From contig JAQGOF010000256.1 of the NCBI GenBank assembly GCA_028293745.1, positions 1 through 32,214 of the forward strand: DNA of 32,214 nt, read 5' to 3'. This DNA comes from Gammaproteobacteria bacterium. Lineage in GTDB: Bacteria > Pseudomonadota > Gammaproteobacteria > Steroidobacterales > Steroidobacteraceae. Positions within the stretch are counted from its first letter, which is position 1. Every line of letters starts with the position of its first letter. Below the pieces are notes generated by a model that saw only the letters and a program-made list of their open reading frames with translations, did no database searches and was not told the origin of the DNA. Positions 7,608 through 15,358 of the stretch are shown here, piece after piece. The translations under genes and the position numbers were made by a program.

Positions 7608-8528
7608 TCAATGCAACAGCAGCCGAGCGACTGCCTCCGCCGCCCCAACACCCTCTGCCATAGCCTCAACGACATTTCCACCGTACTCCGTGCGAACCGC
7701 ACCCACCGCGAACACTCGAGGGTCGGACGTTGCAAAACCTGGGCTCGTCTTGATGTGTCCGGTCGCCGTCCGCAAGGATGCAGGAACGAATCCAGTGTTC
7801 GGCGTGGCGCCGATGAACGGGAACAGACCCGTGCATTCAATCTCCGAGCTCGTACCGTCCTTCACATTGCGCAGGCGGACGCCGGAAACCCCATCGTGAC
7901 CCAAGATCGCGCTGACCTCGCTGTCCCAAATGAAGCTCACGTTCTCGCGTGCGGCAAGCTTGTCGATATAGTCACGCTTCGCCTTCAGCGGGCTTCGGCA
8001 CACCATGATCACTCGCCTGCTGGTCTTGGCGAGTACGAGAGCCTCCTGAGCCGCGGCGTCGCCGCCGCCAACAACGAGAACATCCTGACCGCGAAAGAAT
8101 GGGCCATCGCATGTCGCACATCGCGAGACGCCCCGGCCGATAAATTCCTCCTCGCGGGCGACTCCGAGTTTACGCAGCGACGCACCGGACGCAATGATCA
8201 TTGCCTCGGGATAATATGTTTTGTTTTCCTGATCAATCAGCGTAATGCGCTTGCCTAACTCGATTTTCGCGACACCCGTCTCGACAACCTGCACGGCGGC
8301 CTTGCGCGCATCCTGCAGCAGATGGATGGCCAGATCCTGGCCAGAGAACTTCCCGGGTACAAGAAGGCCATCGACTTCGTCAACCGTCGCAACCAGCCCG
8401 CCATACAGCGGGCTGCTCTCGAACAGCGTCACGAGACGCCCCAGACGTGCAGCATGACGCGCAGCTGAGAGCCCGGCGAGTCCACCGCCGATGACAGCGA
8501 CTTCAGACATGTTCTTGAGCGGCCTCAT
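7608..8528 (-). CDS. Thioredoxin-reductase-like NAD(P)/FAD flavoprotein
   Basis: A 306-residue flavoprotein of the low-molecular-weight thioredoxin reductase type. The FAD site is VIGGGLAGLSAARHA (residues 12-26), the redox pair is C137-A-T-C140 followed by DGPFF, and the NAD(P) site is VGGGDAAAQEA (153-163). In the second FAD motif, where relatives have GDVR, this protein has G276-A-V-R, so the conserved Asp is Ala. The start ATG at 8528 overlaps the selB stop (ATGA) and has AAGG just upstream; the ATG at 8510 is an alternative. Placed between selB and the selenoprotein, it is the obvious candidate to reduce the selenoprotein Sec/Cys centre; that partnership is inference. Confidence 0.88.
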   Translation of the reverse strand: MRPLKNMSEVAVIGGGLAGLSAARHAARLGRLVTLFESSPLYGGLVATVDEVDGLLVPGKFSGQDLAIHLLQDARKAAVQVVETGVAKIELGKRITLIDQENKTYYPEAMIIASGASLRKLGVAREEEFIGRGVSRCATCDGPFFRGQDVLVVGGGDAAAQEALVLAKTSRRVIMVCRSPLKAKRDYIDKLAARENVSFIWDSEVSAILGHDGVSGVRLRNVKDGTSSEIECTGLFPFIGATPNTGFVPASLRTATGHIKTSPGFATSDPRVFAVGAVRTEYGGNVVEAMAEGVGAAEAVARLLLH

Positions 8529-10429
8529 CGCCTTTTAACCTCTCGTCCTGTTGAACTGTCCAACATCAGTGTTCGCCGGTCGTTGACCCGACGAGTGAAG
8601 CGGATGGTGTCGAGATGGTCCAGGAGCGGCATGCAGTATTTACGTGAGATTCCGAGGGCCGTCGTGATCTCGGTTACCAGCAATCCCGGGCCATGCTCCA
8701 GCAGAGGCGCGAGCCGACGCCGGGCATCTTCGATCGCTTCTTTGTGAAACAGAATCTCTCGATCCTTCGCACGGTCGACGGCGCGCACGACAATGCCCGC
8801 ACGCAACAAGCGGTCGACCGCGCGTTTGGATGGTGCTCCTGTCACGATCGTACTGGGGTTAGGCGGGGTGAGCCCACTTCGCCGCAAGGTCTCGGCAATC
8901 TGAGACGCAAGCTCTACTTCGTTGCGAGTGCGAGCCAGGTCCTCACCCGGCCGAGGAATCAAGAAGTGGCTGCCACGCAGACTGACCACGCCTCGAGCCA
9001 ATAGACGTCCGAGTGCCGCGTCCAGCACTGCATGTCCGGTCCCAGAAAGAGCAGATAGCAGCTTGTCGCGAGTAAGCCCGGTCGGGTGCGGCGCGAGTAA
9101 GGACGGAATACGTGAGAGCAGCTGATCCATGTCAGCCTTCCCCACGACCGAGCCCGAGCGCGTGATTACCACCGGGAGTGTCTGAAGCAACTCGACGACT
9201 CGTGGCGTAGCGAGTGCGGAAAGTTGCGACAGTTGCCGCAACGTCGTTCCTTCCGGTCCTTGCCGCTGGACCTGAGCAGCGACAATTTCCTCCGGCGGCA
9301 ATGCGCGTAGGTCTTGGAGGCGTTTCAGGACCAAAGGGCAATTGCGTCGCTGGCGTCCCATTGCCGGCTCCAAAACCTTGCCGCCAGCGACCGTCTGTTG
9401 CGGGGAAGCAAGGCGGAGTATCACGTGCTCTCTGACCGGCAGTGCAACCGGCGCTGCGCAGTGGAGCTGAGCGAAGCCGGCCTGGCCGGGTTCAAGCACG
9501 TCTCGGTCCAGGAGACGCAGGCGAGCGTCCAGCTCGCCCGTGCCTAGCATTGAACGAAGCCTCATTCCGTTCCTGAGCGGTGGAGCGCCTTCCACGGCTC
9601 GAATGGAAATCGTCAGCCAGTCAGTCAGTGCAAGTGTGTCGGGCGCGGCGAGCGCCATGCCCCGCTTCAATTCGGCGATTTCGACGTCACGCAGATTGAG
9701 CGCCACCCGCTGGCCGGGCAGAGCCGTTGCCACGCGCGCTCCATGTACCTGAACCGCCTTGATGCGCACCGTCCGACGCAATGGGAGCAATTCCAACTTG
9801 TCTTCGGCCGAGACGGCCGCCCCCCGGAGCGTTCCGGTCACGACCGGCCCATGGCCGACGATGCTGAATGCTCGGTCGATCGGCAAGAATGCCAAACCGT
9901 CGGCAGCGCGCGGACGCTGCTTTGCCGCCAACGCTCTCAGCGCCTGATGCAACTCTTCGATCCCTCTCCCCTGCGCAGCCGAAGTCATGACGGGGGGCAA
10001 CGCATCCAGATCGGACCGGCCGAGTAATCGCACCGCGTCGTCTGCGACCTGCCTGGCCTGCTCGGCTGCGACCAGATCGGTCTTGCTCACGGCGACTACC
10101 GCGCAACGCAGTCCCAGGAGAGCCGCGATGTTGATGTGCTCGACTGTTTGTGGCTTGACTCCTTCGTTGGCTGCGACGACCAGCAATACAGCATCGATGC
10201 CGGTTGCCCCCGAGATCATCGTTCGCACGAAACGTTCATGGCCCGGCATGTCGATCAGATCGATATCGGTATCCGACTCAACTTGCAGGTGCGCAAAACC
10301 GAGCGCAATGGAGATCCCGCGCCGCTTCTCCTCCGCAAGCCGGTCGGTATCGGTGCCGGTCAGCGCCCGAACCAGCGCGGTTTTGCCGTGATCGACGTGC
10401 CCGATCACGCCGAGCACGAGGTGTGTCAT
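8525..10429 (-). CDS. selB: Selenocysteine-specific elongation factor SelB
   Basis: A 634-residue translational GTPase that delivers Sec-tRNA to UGA codons marked by a SECIS hairpin. The G domain is plain: GHVDHGKT (residues 10-17), DMPGHERF (60-67) and SKTD (115-118). It is followed by EF-Tu-like beta domains and a long C-terminal region of winged-helix repeats that bind SECIS RNA. The last of these is the characteristic LGISRKYCMPLLDHLDTIRFTRRVNDRRTLM. Length is normal for the family. It is the first gene of a three-gene operon with the reductase and the selenoprotein, joined by a 4-base overlap. selA, selC and selD are not in the window, so Sec-tRNA synthesis must be encoded elsewhere. Confidence 0.96.
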   Translation of the reverse strand: MTHLVLGVIGHVDHGKTALVRALTGTDTDRLAEEKRRGISIALGFAHLQVESDTDIDLIDMPGHERFVRTMISGATGIDAVLLVVAANEGVKPQTVEHINIAALLGLRCAVVAVSKTDLVAAEQARQVADDAVRLLGRSDLDALPPVMTSAAQGRGIEELHQALRALAAKQRPRAADGLAFLPIDRAFSIVGHGPVVTGTLRGAAVSAEDKLELLPLRRTVRIKAVQVHGARVATALPGQRVALNLRDVEIAELKRGMALAAPDTLALTDWLTISIRAVEGAPPLRNGMRLRSMLGTGELDARLRLLDRDVLEPGQAGFAQLHCAAPVALPVREHVILRLASPQQTVAGGKVLEPAMGRQRRNCPLVLKRLQDLRALPPEEIVAAQVQRQGPEGTTLRQLSQLSALATPRVVELLQTLPVVITRSGSVVGKADMDQLLSRIPSLLAPHPTGLTRDKLLSALSGTGHAVLDAALGRLLARGVVSLRGSHFLIPRPGEDLARTRNEVELASQIAETLRRSGLTPPNPSTIVTGAPSKRAVDRLLRAGIVVRAVDRAKDREILFHKEAIEDARRRLAPLLEHGPGLLVTEITTALGISRKYCMPLLDHLDTIRFTRRVNDRRTLMLDSSTGREVKRR

Positions 10430-10446
10430 GGCGGCGCCTCTGCGTT

Positions 10447-10477
10447 ATATCGATAATCGATTTTCATAAATCGATAT
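10447..10477. promoter_or_regulatory. Competing inverted repeats in AT-rich patch upstream of selB
   Basis: Two overlapping inverted repeats sit 18-48 bases upstream of the selB start. The inner one is ATCGATTT (10456-10463) with AAATCGAT (10468-10475) around a 4-base loop. The outer one is ATATCGAT (10447-10454) with ATCGATAT (10470-10477). They share the right arm, so only one can form at a time in RNA. The patch is strikingly AT-rich for this window. It could be an operator for a dimeric repressor or an mRNA hairpin controlling selB translation; a SECIS-like leader element is known for E. coli selAB. Confidence 0.5.
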
Positions 10478-10624
10478 CGGCCCCCGGGTGCAGGCTGCCC
10501 CATCCCACGTTCAATAGAAGCCTCCGGCAGCCCCACTGTCTGTACTTGAGGAATGCTGACAGAATACTGACCGCAGGCGACTGAACGGCGCCAGCCGGGG
10601 GTTGGCCGGTTCGAGGGGGATCCA

Positions 10625-11710
10625 GTGCAGCTGACGAGTGTTGGAGAACATGGTGGCGGGTACGAGGCGGGTTTCGACCTCGTGCATACCGACACGTTGC
10701 GGTTCTTTCCGGACCTGGTGAACGACCTGGGAGGCGATCCGCAGGTCCTGCTGCGGGACGTCGGGATCGACCCCTCGATCTTCTCGACCACGAAATCGAG
10801 CCTCAGCTACCGGTCGATGGTCGACCTCCTGGAGCATGCCGCGCTGCAGTTGCAGTGCGCAGACTTCGGAATGCGCCTGGCGAGCCTGCAGGGCGGCGGC
10901 CAGGTCTTCGGGCCCATTGGCATCGTGATGAAGAATGCCAACACCTTCGGCGAGGGCCTGGATTATGTCCAGAAGCACTATCATGCGGTCAGCCTGGCCG
11001 CGCGCATGCGCTTCGAGCCGAATCGTCCCGGTCATAAGCTGTTTGTCGGACACGAGATCCTGCTGGATCGGCTGCTCCACAAGCGCCAGGCTGTCGAACA
11101 GGTGCTGCTGCTCGGCCACCTGAACGCCCTCCAGATCACCGGTGGGCAGGCGCGGGTACGGGAAGTCCTGTTCCGTTACCAGCCTCTGTCCTCCCTCAGT
11201 ACCTATCGCCGCTACTTCGGCTGCGAGATCCGCTTCGGCCAGGAGGAGGATGGGGTCGTCTTTTCCGAGCGGGATCTGCGCTGCCCCACCGTTGATCGCG
11301 ACGTGCAACTCTACGAGATGGCCAGATCGTTCATCGATACGAGGTTTACGCGCGTCAGCCCGCCCATGCATATCCAAGTGCGAGCGCTGATCCTGCAGCT
11401 CATTGGGACTGAAGAGTGCAGCAACGAGCGCGTCGCCGCGGATCTCTGCCTGCATCCCCGTACACTTCACCGGCGGCTCAAAGCGGAAGGCAAGTCTTTC
11501 GAGGGGATCAGAGACGAGGTCCGGCGCGACGCAGCGCTGAGTTATCTTCAGCAGACCGACCTTCCGCTGCCGCTCATCGCAGAGAAGCTCGGCTATGCCG
11601 AGCACTCCGTGTTGTCGCGAAGCTGCTTCCGTTGGTTCTCCGCGTCCCCGAGCCAACTGCGATCGCGGGCGGACCGTTGCGGCCGCGATCACAGGCGAGC
11701 TGCAGGCTGA
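10625..11710 (+). CDS. AraC-family transcriptional regulator (arabinose-binding-like N-terminus)
   Basis: A 361-residue regulator. The N-terminal two-thirds match the arabinose-binding-like sensor domain common in OruR/GadX-type AraC proteins (FPDLVNDLGGDPQVLLRDVGIDP; ADFGMRLASLQGG; FGPIGIVMKNANTFGEGLDYVQKHY). The C-terminus carries the two-helix-turn-helix DNA-binding domain (VAADLCLHPRTLHRRLKAEGKSF; IAEKLGYAEHSVLSRSCFRWFSASPSQLR). The GTG at 10625 is chosen because GAGGGGG lies 6 bases upstream. It is divergent from selB and convergent with the thiolase. It is a paralogue of the gene at 23734-24816, with the same plan throughout. It probably activates a neighbouring catabolic operon on sensing a pathway intermediate; the ligand is unknown. 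Confidence 0.9.
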   Translation: MQLTSVGEHGGGYEAGFDLVHTDTLRFFPDLVNDLGGDPQVLLRDVGIDPSIFSTTKSSLSYRSMVDLLEHAALQLQCADFGMRLASLQGGGQVFGPIGIVMKNANTFGEGLDYVQKHYHAVSLAARMRFEPNRPGHKLFVGHEILLDRLLHKRQAVEQVLLLGHLNALQITGGQARVREVLFRYQPLSSLSTYRRYFGCEIRFGQEEDGVVFSERDLRCPTVDRDVQLYEMARSFIDTRFTRVSPPMHIQVRALILQLIGTEECSNERVAADLCLHPRTLHRRLKAEGKSFEGIRDEVRRDAALSYLQQTDLPLPLIAEKLGYAEHSVLSRSCFRWFSASPSQLRSRADRCGRDHRRAAG

Positions 11711-11734
11711 TCTTCCGCGAAGCTGTCTTCAGGA

Positions 11735-11759
11735 GCTCTGCAGCAAAACGCTACAGAGC
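11735..11759. terminator. Weak bidirectional hairpin between convergent genes
   Basis: GCTCTG-C-AGC pairs with GCT-A-CAGAGC around an AAAAC loop, giving nine base pairs with one mismatch between the convergent AraC and thiolase genes. It overlaps the thiolase stop codon. No clear U-run follows on either strand, so an intrinsic terminator role is uncertain. Confidence 0.35.
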
Positions 11760-12905
11760 CTCAACGATCGTGACATTGGCCATGCCACCGCCTTCGCACA
11801 TCGTCTGCAATCCATATTTCTTGTTCCTCGTGTGCAAGGCGTGTACGAGTGTTGCCATCAGCTTCGTTCCGCTCGCGCCAAGAGGATGTCCCAGGGCGAT
11901 AGCGCCACCATTGACATTCAACTTCTGCGGATCCGCATGCGTGTGTTTGAGCCACGCCAGTGGAATCGGCGCAAAAGCTTCATTCACCTCGAAAAGATCG
12001 ATGGCGTCGAGCTTCATGCCCGCGCGGTCCAGCGCCTTCAGGGTCGCATAAAGCGGCTCTTCGAGCATAACCACGGGATCTCCGGCGGTGACGGTCATGT
12101 TGACCACGCGCGCCAGCGGCTTGAAACCATGCGCCTTCACGGCACGCGCGCTGGCAACGAGAACGGCCGAGCTGCCATCACAGACCTGGCTCGCATTGCC
12201 AGCTGTAATCACTCCGCCCGCCGAGATCGGCTCGAGTTTACCCAGCGCCTGCAATGAGGCATCCAGACGCACACCCTCATCCCGGTCATGCACGACCTGA
12301 GAGCCATCCGCGAGCGCTACACGGACCGGTGTGATTTCCTTCGCGAAGGCGTTCGCTTTGATCGCCGCCGCCGCCCGCTGATGACTTTCGAGCGCGTATC
12401 GATCGAGGGCTTCGCGGTCAAAGCTCCACTTCTTCGCAATAGCTTCCGCCCCCACGAATTGGCTGAACGCGGTCACACCAAAGCGCTCCTGAACGGACGT
12501 TGGCCAGGGCTGTGCTCCCATCGCCGCAGAACCTATCGGAACACGCGTCATGCTTTCCACCCCGCCCGCAATGACGAGGTCCTGCACGCCGGCGATCACT
12601 GCCTGCGCGGCAAAATGCAGCGCCTGCTGAGAAGAGCCGCATTGCCGGTCGATCGTGACGGCCGGCACGCTCTGTGGCAGGCTCGAAGCCAACACGCAGT
12701 TGCGCCCCACATGCCAACTCTGCTCGCTAGCCTGCGTCACGCAGCCAAAAATCACGTCATCGATAGCGGCCGGGTCGAAATCCGTGCGCGCAACGATTGC
12801 GTTGAGGCTCATTGCGCCCAGATCCACCGCGTGGATGTTCGCCAGTCGGCCTTTGCGGCGCCCTCCTGCGAGGCGCACGGCATCGATGATGAATGCTTCA
12901 GTCAT
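11751..12905 (-). CDS. Acetyl-CoA C-acyltransferase (thiolase)
   Basis: A 384-residue thiolase of the degradative FadA/AtoB class, which cleaves 3-oxoacyl-CoA with CoA to release acetyl- or propionyl-CoA. The acylated Cys is C89 in DRQCGSSQQA. The second half holds NEAFAP, H340 in GHPLGASG and C370 in CEGGGMANV. Other landmarks are GGVESMTRVP and GNASQVCDGSSAVLVAS. The ATG at 12905 gives the family N-terminus TEAFIIDAVR; a longer frame would run across the divergent promoter. It is a single gene, divergent from the crotonase at 12962 and sharing with it the motif at 12921-12941. It likely performs a terminal beta-oxidation step in the pathway. Confidence 0.93.
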   Translation of the reverse strand: MTEAFIIDAVRLAGGRRKGRLANIHAVDLGAMSLNAIVARTDFDPAAIDDVIFGCVTQASEQSWHVGRNCVLASSLPQSVPAVTIDRQCGSSQQALHFAAQAVIAGVQDLVIAGGVESMTRVPIGSAAMGAQPWPTSVQERFGVTAFSQFVGAEAIAKKWSFDREALDRYALESHQRAAAAIKANAFAKEITPVRVALADGSQVVHDRDEGVRLDASLQALGKLEPISAGGVITAGNASQVCDGSSAVLVASARAVKAHGFKPLARVVNMTVTAGDPVVMLEEPLYATLKALDRAGMKLDAIDLFEVNEAFAPIPLAWLKHTHADPQKLNVNGGAIALGHPLGASGTKLMATLVHALHTRNKKYGLQTMCEGGGMANVTIVEAL

Positions 12906-12920
12906 ATGTTCCGTGTACCA

Positions 12921-12941
12921 TGAACGACACTGTTGATCAAT
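12921..12941. promoter_or_regulatory. Candidate operator/promoter motif, copy B
   Basis: TGAAC-N6-GTTGA followed by TCAAT, matching the motif at 3791-3811 at 17 of 21 positions. It lies 15 bases upstream of the thiolase ATG and 20 bases before the crotonase ATG, so a protein bound here could control both divergent genes. On the minus strand it could instead supply a TTGATC-like -35 element. Confidence 0.45.
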
Positions 12942-12961
12942 CGTGGTGGAGGATGGGACCC

Positions 12962-13765
12962 ATGTCAACGCCTGCCGACACTTCCCTCCGCAGTTACAAA
13001 ACCATTGCCCTCGAGCGCAAGGGCCGCCTGCTCACATTGACGCTCAACCGTCCCGACACGCTCAATGCGGTCAACCGCGAAATGCACGAGGAGCTGGCGG
13101 ACGTGTTCGACTTCGCAGCCCTCGATGAGCATTCGGAGGTCGTGGTGCTCACCGGTGCCGGGCGCGCATTTTCGGCCGGCGGAGATCTGGAGCACATGGC
13201 GCGGAATGCTGCGAACCCAGAGCTCTTCGACAACGAAGTACGCCTCGCCAAGCGGATCGTCTTCGCGCTGCTCGATCTCGACAAACCGGTCGTGTGCCGG
13301 TTGAACGGCCATGCCGTAGGACTCGGCGCCACATTGGCATTGTTGTGTGATGTCATCTTTGCCGCAGAGAACGCCAAGATCGGTGATCCTCACGTAGCCA
13401 TTGGACTCGTTGCGGGCGACGGCGGCGCTGCGATCTGGCCACAGCGCATCGGTTTCGGCCGCGCGAAGGAATACCTCCTGACCGGCGAGCTGTTGACTGC
13501 AAAGCAGGCGCAGGAGATCGGACTCGTCAACCATTGTGTACCCGCTGCCGATCTCGACGGCGCGGTCGAGGCGTTCTGCGAACGCCTCCTCAAGGGTTCC
13601 AGCAACGCAATTCGCTGGACCAAGGTGCTCATAAACCTCGAGCTGAAGCGGGTTGCCACTGCAGTCATGGATGCGGGCATCGCATATGAAGCGGTGACCG
13701 TTCGATCGGCTGAGCATCGCGCGGGCGTGAAGGCACTCATGGAGAAGCGCAAGCCCGATCGTTGA
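12962..13765 (+). CDS. Enoyl-CoA hydratase/isomerase family protein (crotonase fold)
   Basis: A 267-residue crotonase-fold protein acting on acyl-CoA thioesters. The oxyanion-hole elements are FSAGGD (residues 70-75) and GHAVGLGATLALLCDVIFA (116-134). At the position of the first catalytic Glu of rat mitochondrial hydratase the motif reads GDPHVAIG (141-148), so His replaces Glu. A Glu remains in GRAKEYLLTG at the second position. It may thus be an isomerase, hydrolase or other crotonase rather than a plain hydratase. The ATG at 12962 follows GGAGG at good distance. Its 3' end overlaps the opposing nitronate monooxygenase-like gene by 29 bases. Confidence 0.88.
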   Translation: MSTPADTSLRSYKTIALERKGRLLTLTLNRPDTLNAVNREMHEELADVFDFAALDEHSEVVVLTGAGRAFSAGGDLEHMARNAANPELFDNEVRLAKRIVFALLDLDKPVVCRLNGHAVGLGATLALLCDVIFAAENAKIGDPHVAIGLVAGDGGAAIWPQRIGFGRAKEYLLTGELLTAKQAQEIGLVNHCVPAADLDGAVEAFCERLLKGSSNAIRWTKVLINLELKRVATAVMDAGIAYEAVTVRSAEHRAGVKALMEKRKPDR

Positions 13766-14735
13766 GAACACCCGGGAGCCGGCTGCTGATAATGTCCATC
13801 GCTTCACGGACGATGCGCTGGATGAGGTCGGCCACTGTCGGGATGTCATGAATCAGTCCCTGCACCTGCCCTGCCCAAACCAGTCCCGCATCGAGGTCGC
13901 CTGTTTCGAGCAGAACACGCCCCTGTGCGCCGCGAACCAGGTGGGCAACGTCCTCGAACCTGGCGTCGGGACGCTTCAGGATTTCAACCACCTTGTCCGA
14001 AACGCCGTTCTTGCCGACTCGCGCCGTATTGCGCAGTGAGCGGAAGATCAGGTTGGTGCCGCGCTCGTCATTGTCCACGAGCAGCTGTTTTACACTTGGA
14101 TGAATCGGGGCCTCCACGGTCGCGCAAAAGCGCGTTCCCATATTGATCCCATCCGCGCCCAGGCTCAAAGCCGCGACGAGACCGCGGCCGTCGCCGAATC
14201 CGCCCGAGGCAATCATCGGGATCTTCACCTTGTCGGCGGCTGCGGGAATCAGAACGAGACCCGGAATGTCATCCTCGCCCGGATGTCCGGCACATTCGAA
14301 GCCGTCGATCGAGATTGCATCGACACCCATGCGCTGCGAGGACAGCGCATGGCGCACTGCAGTACATTTGTGGATCACGGTAATGTCGTGCTCCTTGAAA
14401 TGTGCAACGTGCTCTTGTGGATTGTGACCGGCAGTCTCCACGATCTTGACGCCGCTGTCGATGATTGCCTGTCGATATTCCGCATAGGGGGGCGGTTTGA
14501 CCGACGGCAGAATCGTCAGATTCACGGCAAAGGGCTTGGCTGTCATGGAGCGGCAACGCTCGATTTCGTGGCGCAGGGCATCTGGAGTTGGTTGCGTCAG
14601 CGCAGTCAGGATGCCCAGCCCGCCGGCATTGGAAACAGCTGCGGCCAGCTCGGCGCGGCCTACCCACATCATGCCGCCTTGCACGATGGGGTAGTCGATT
14701 CCAACCAGTTCCGTGAAACGTGTTTTGAATTTCAT
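13737..14735 (-). CDS. Nitronate monooxygenase-like FMN protein
   Basis: A 332-residue TIM-barrel flavoprotein of the nitronate monooxygenase/2-nitropropane dioxygenase family. Landmarks are PIVQGGMMWVGRAELAAAVSNAGGLGIL at the N-terminus, H151 in GFECAGHPGE (the family active-site His), and the phosphate-binding ASGGFGDGRGLVAALSLGADGINMGTRF. Many members in catabolic clusters have no link to nitro compounds and act as FMN-dependent oxidases or double-bond reductases on CoA esters, so substrate is left open. The start overlaps the stop of the carboxymuconolactone-decarboxylase-like gene (ATGA). It is the last gene of the operon that begins at 18541. Confidence 0.88.
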   Translation of the reverse strand: MKFKTRFTELVGIDYPIVQGGMMWVGRAELAAAVSNAGGLGILTALTQPTPDALRHEIERCRSMTAKPFAVNLTILPSVKPPPYAEYRQAIIDSGVKIVETAGHNPQEHVAHFKEHDITVIHKCTAVRHALSSQRMGVDAISIDGFECAGHPGEDDIPGLVLIPAAADKVKIPMIASGGFGDGRGLVAALSLGADGINMGTRFCATVEAPIHPSVKQLLVDNDERGTNLIFRSLRNTARVGKNGVSDKVVEILKRPDARFEDVAHLVRGAQGRVLLETGDLDAGLVWAGQVQGLIHDIPTVADLIQRIVREAMDIISSRLPGVLNDRACASP

Positions 14736-15355
14736 TCTGACCGCGCGTACATGCGTGCTCGCACGGCAGGTTCGAGCGGATCCACACCCGGCTCCAGGTC
14801 CAGGCGTGCGGTGTTGAACACCATGGCCAGCAGATCATAACAACCCACGGCGAAAATAATATCCAGGAGTTGCGCGGTCTCGAACCGTGCGGACAGCCGT
14901 GCCCAGGTTTCGTCCTTGATACACGCGTCCGCATGCAGCTCATCCACTGCACGCAGCAGGTCGGCATCCTCCAGACTCCAGCCGGGAGCATCGGGTCCGA
15001 ACTGGACCCGCTCCAGCTCCGCCTCGCTCAGGCCCGCGCGGCGGCCCAGTATCAGGTGCTGCACAAACTCGTATTCCGAGCGCCGCAACCAACCGATGCG
15101 CAGGATCAGCAGCTCGCGAATGCGCTTCGACACGGTGCTCGCGGTGGCAATGTGATTGTTGAATGTCAGAAATGCCTTCGCAAGCGCCGGATGGCGCACC
15201 ATCGCACCCAGCCCATGCATGCCCTGCGCGGTACCTGTTTGCCAGCGGGCCAGGACGAAATCGCGACCCGACGGGAAGGCGCTCACGGCGTCATGTATCG
15301 CCGCGTCCCAATCGGACGGCAGCACCGGCGAAATGCGTGGAGTTGATTCGCTCAT
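14732..15355 (-). CDS. Carboxymuconolactone decarboxylase/AhpD-like protein
   Basis: A protein of about 207 residues with the all-helical CMD/AhpD fold. The core is STVSKRIRELLILRIGWLRRSEYEFVQHLILGRRAGLSEAE, with the conserved Glu and His of SEYEFVQH. There is no CxxC pair, so it is not a peroxidase-type AhpD. Members of this branch are common next to Rieske oxygenases and acyl-CoA dehydrogenases in catabolic clusters, but their reaction is mostly unknown. The start is taken as the ATG at 15355, preceded by AGGTG; the GTG at 15358 directly abuts the previous stop. It is coupled to the next gene through an ATGA overlap. Confidence 0.82.
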   Translation of the reverse strand: MSESTPRISPVLPSDWDAAIHDAVSAFPSGRDFVLARWQTGTAQGMHGLGAMVRHPALAKAFLTFNNHIATASTVSKRIRELLILRIGWLRRSEYEFVQHLILGRRAGLSEAELERVQFGPDAPGWSLEDADLLRAVDELHADACIKDETWARLSARFETAQLLDIIFAVGCYDLLAMVFNTARLDLEPGVDPLEPAVRARMYARSE

Positions 15356-15358
15356 CAC

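Noticed and set aside
10480..10624. tRNA-Sec (selC) next to selB, suggested by GGTTCGA near 10611
   Set aside because: No pairing T-arm, long variable arm or acceptor stem could be built on either strand, and TCA triplets there lack a proper anticodon loop.
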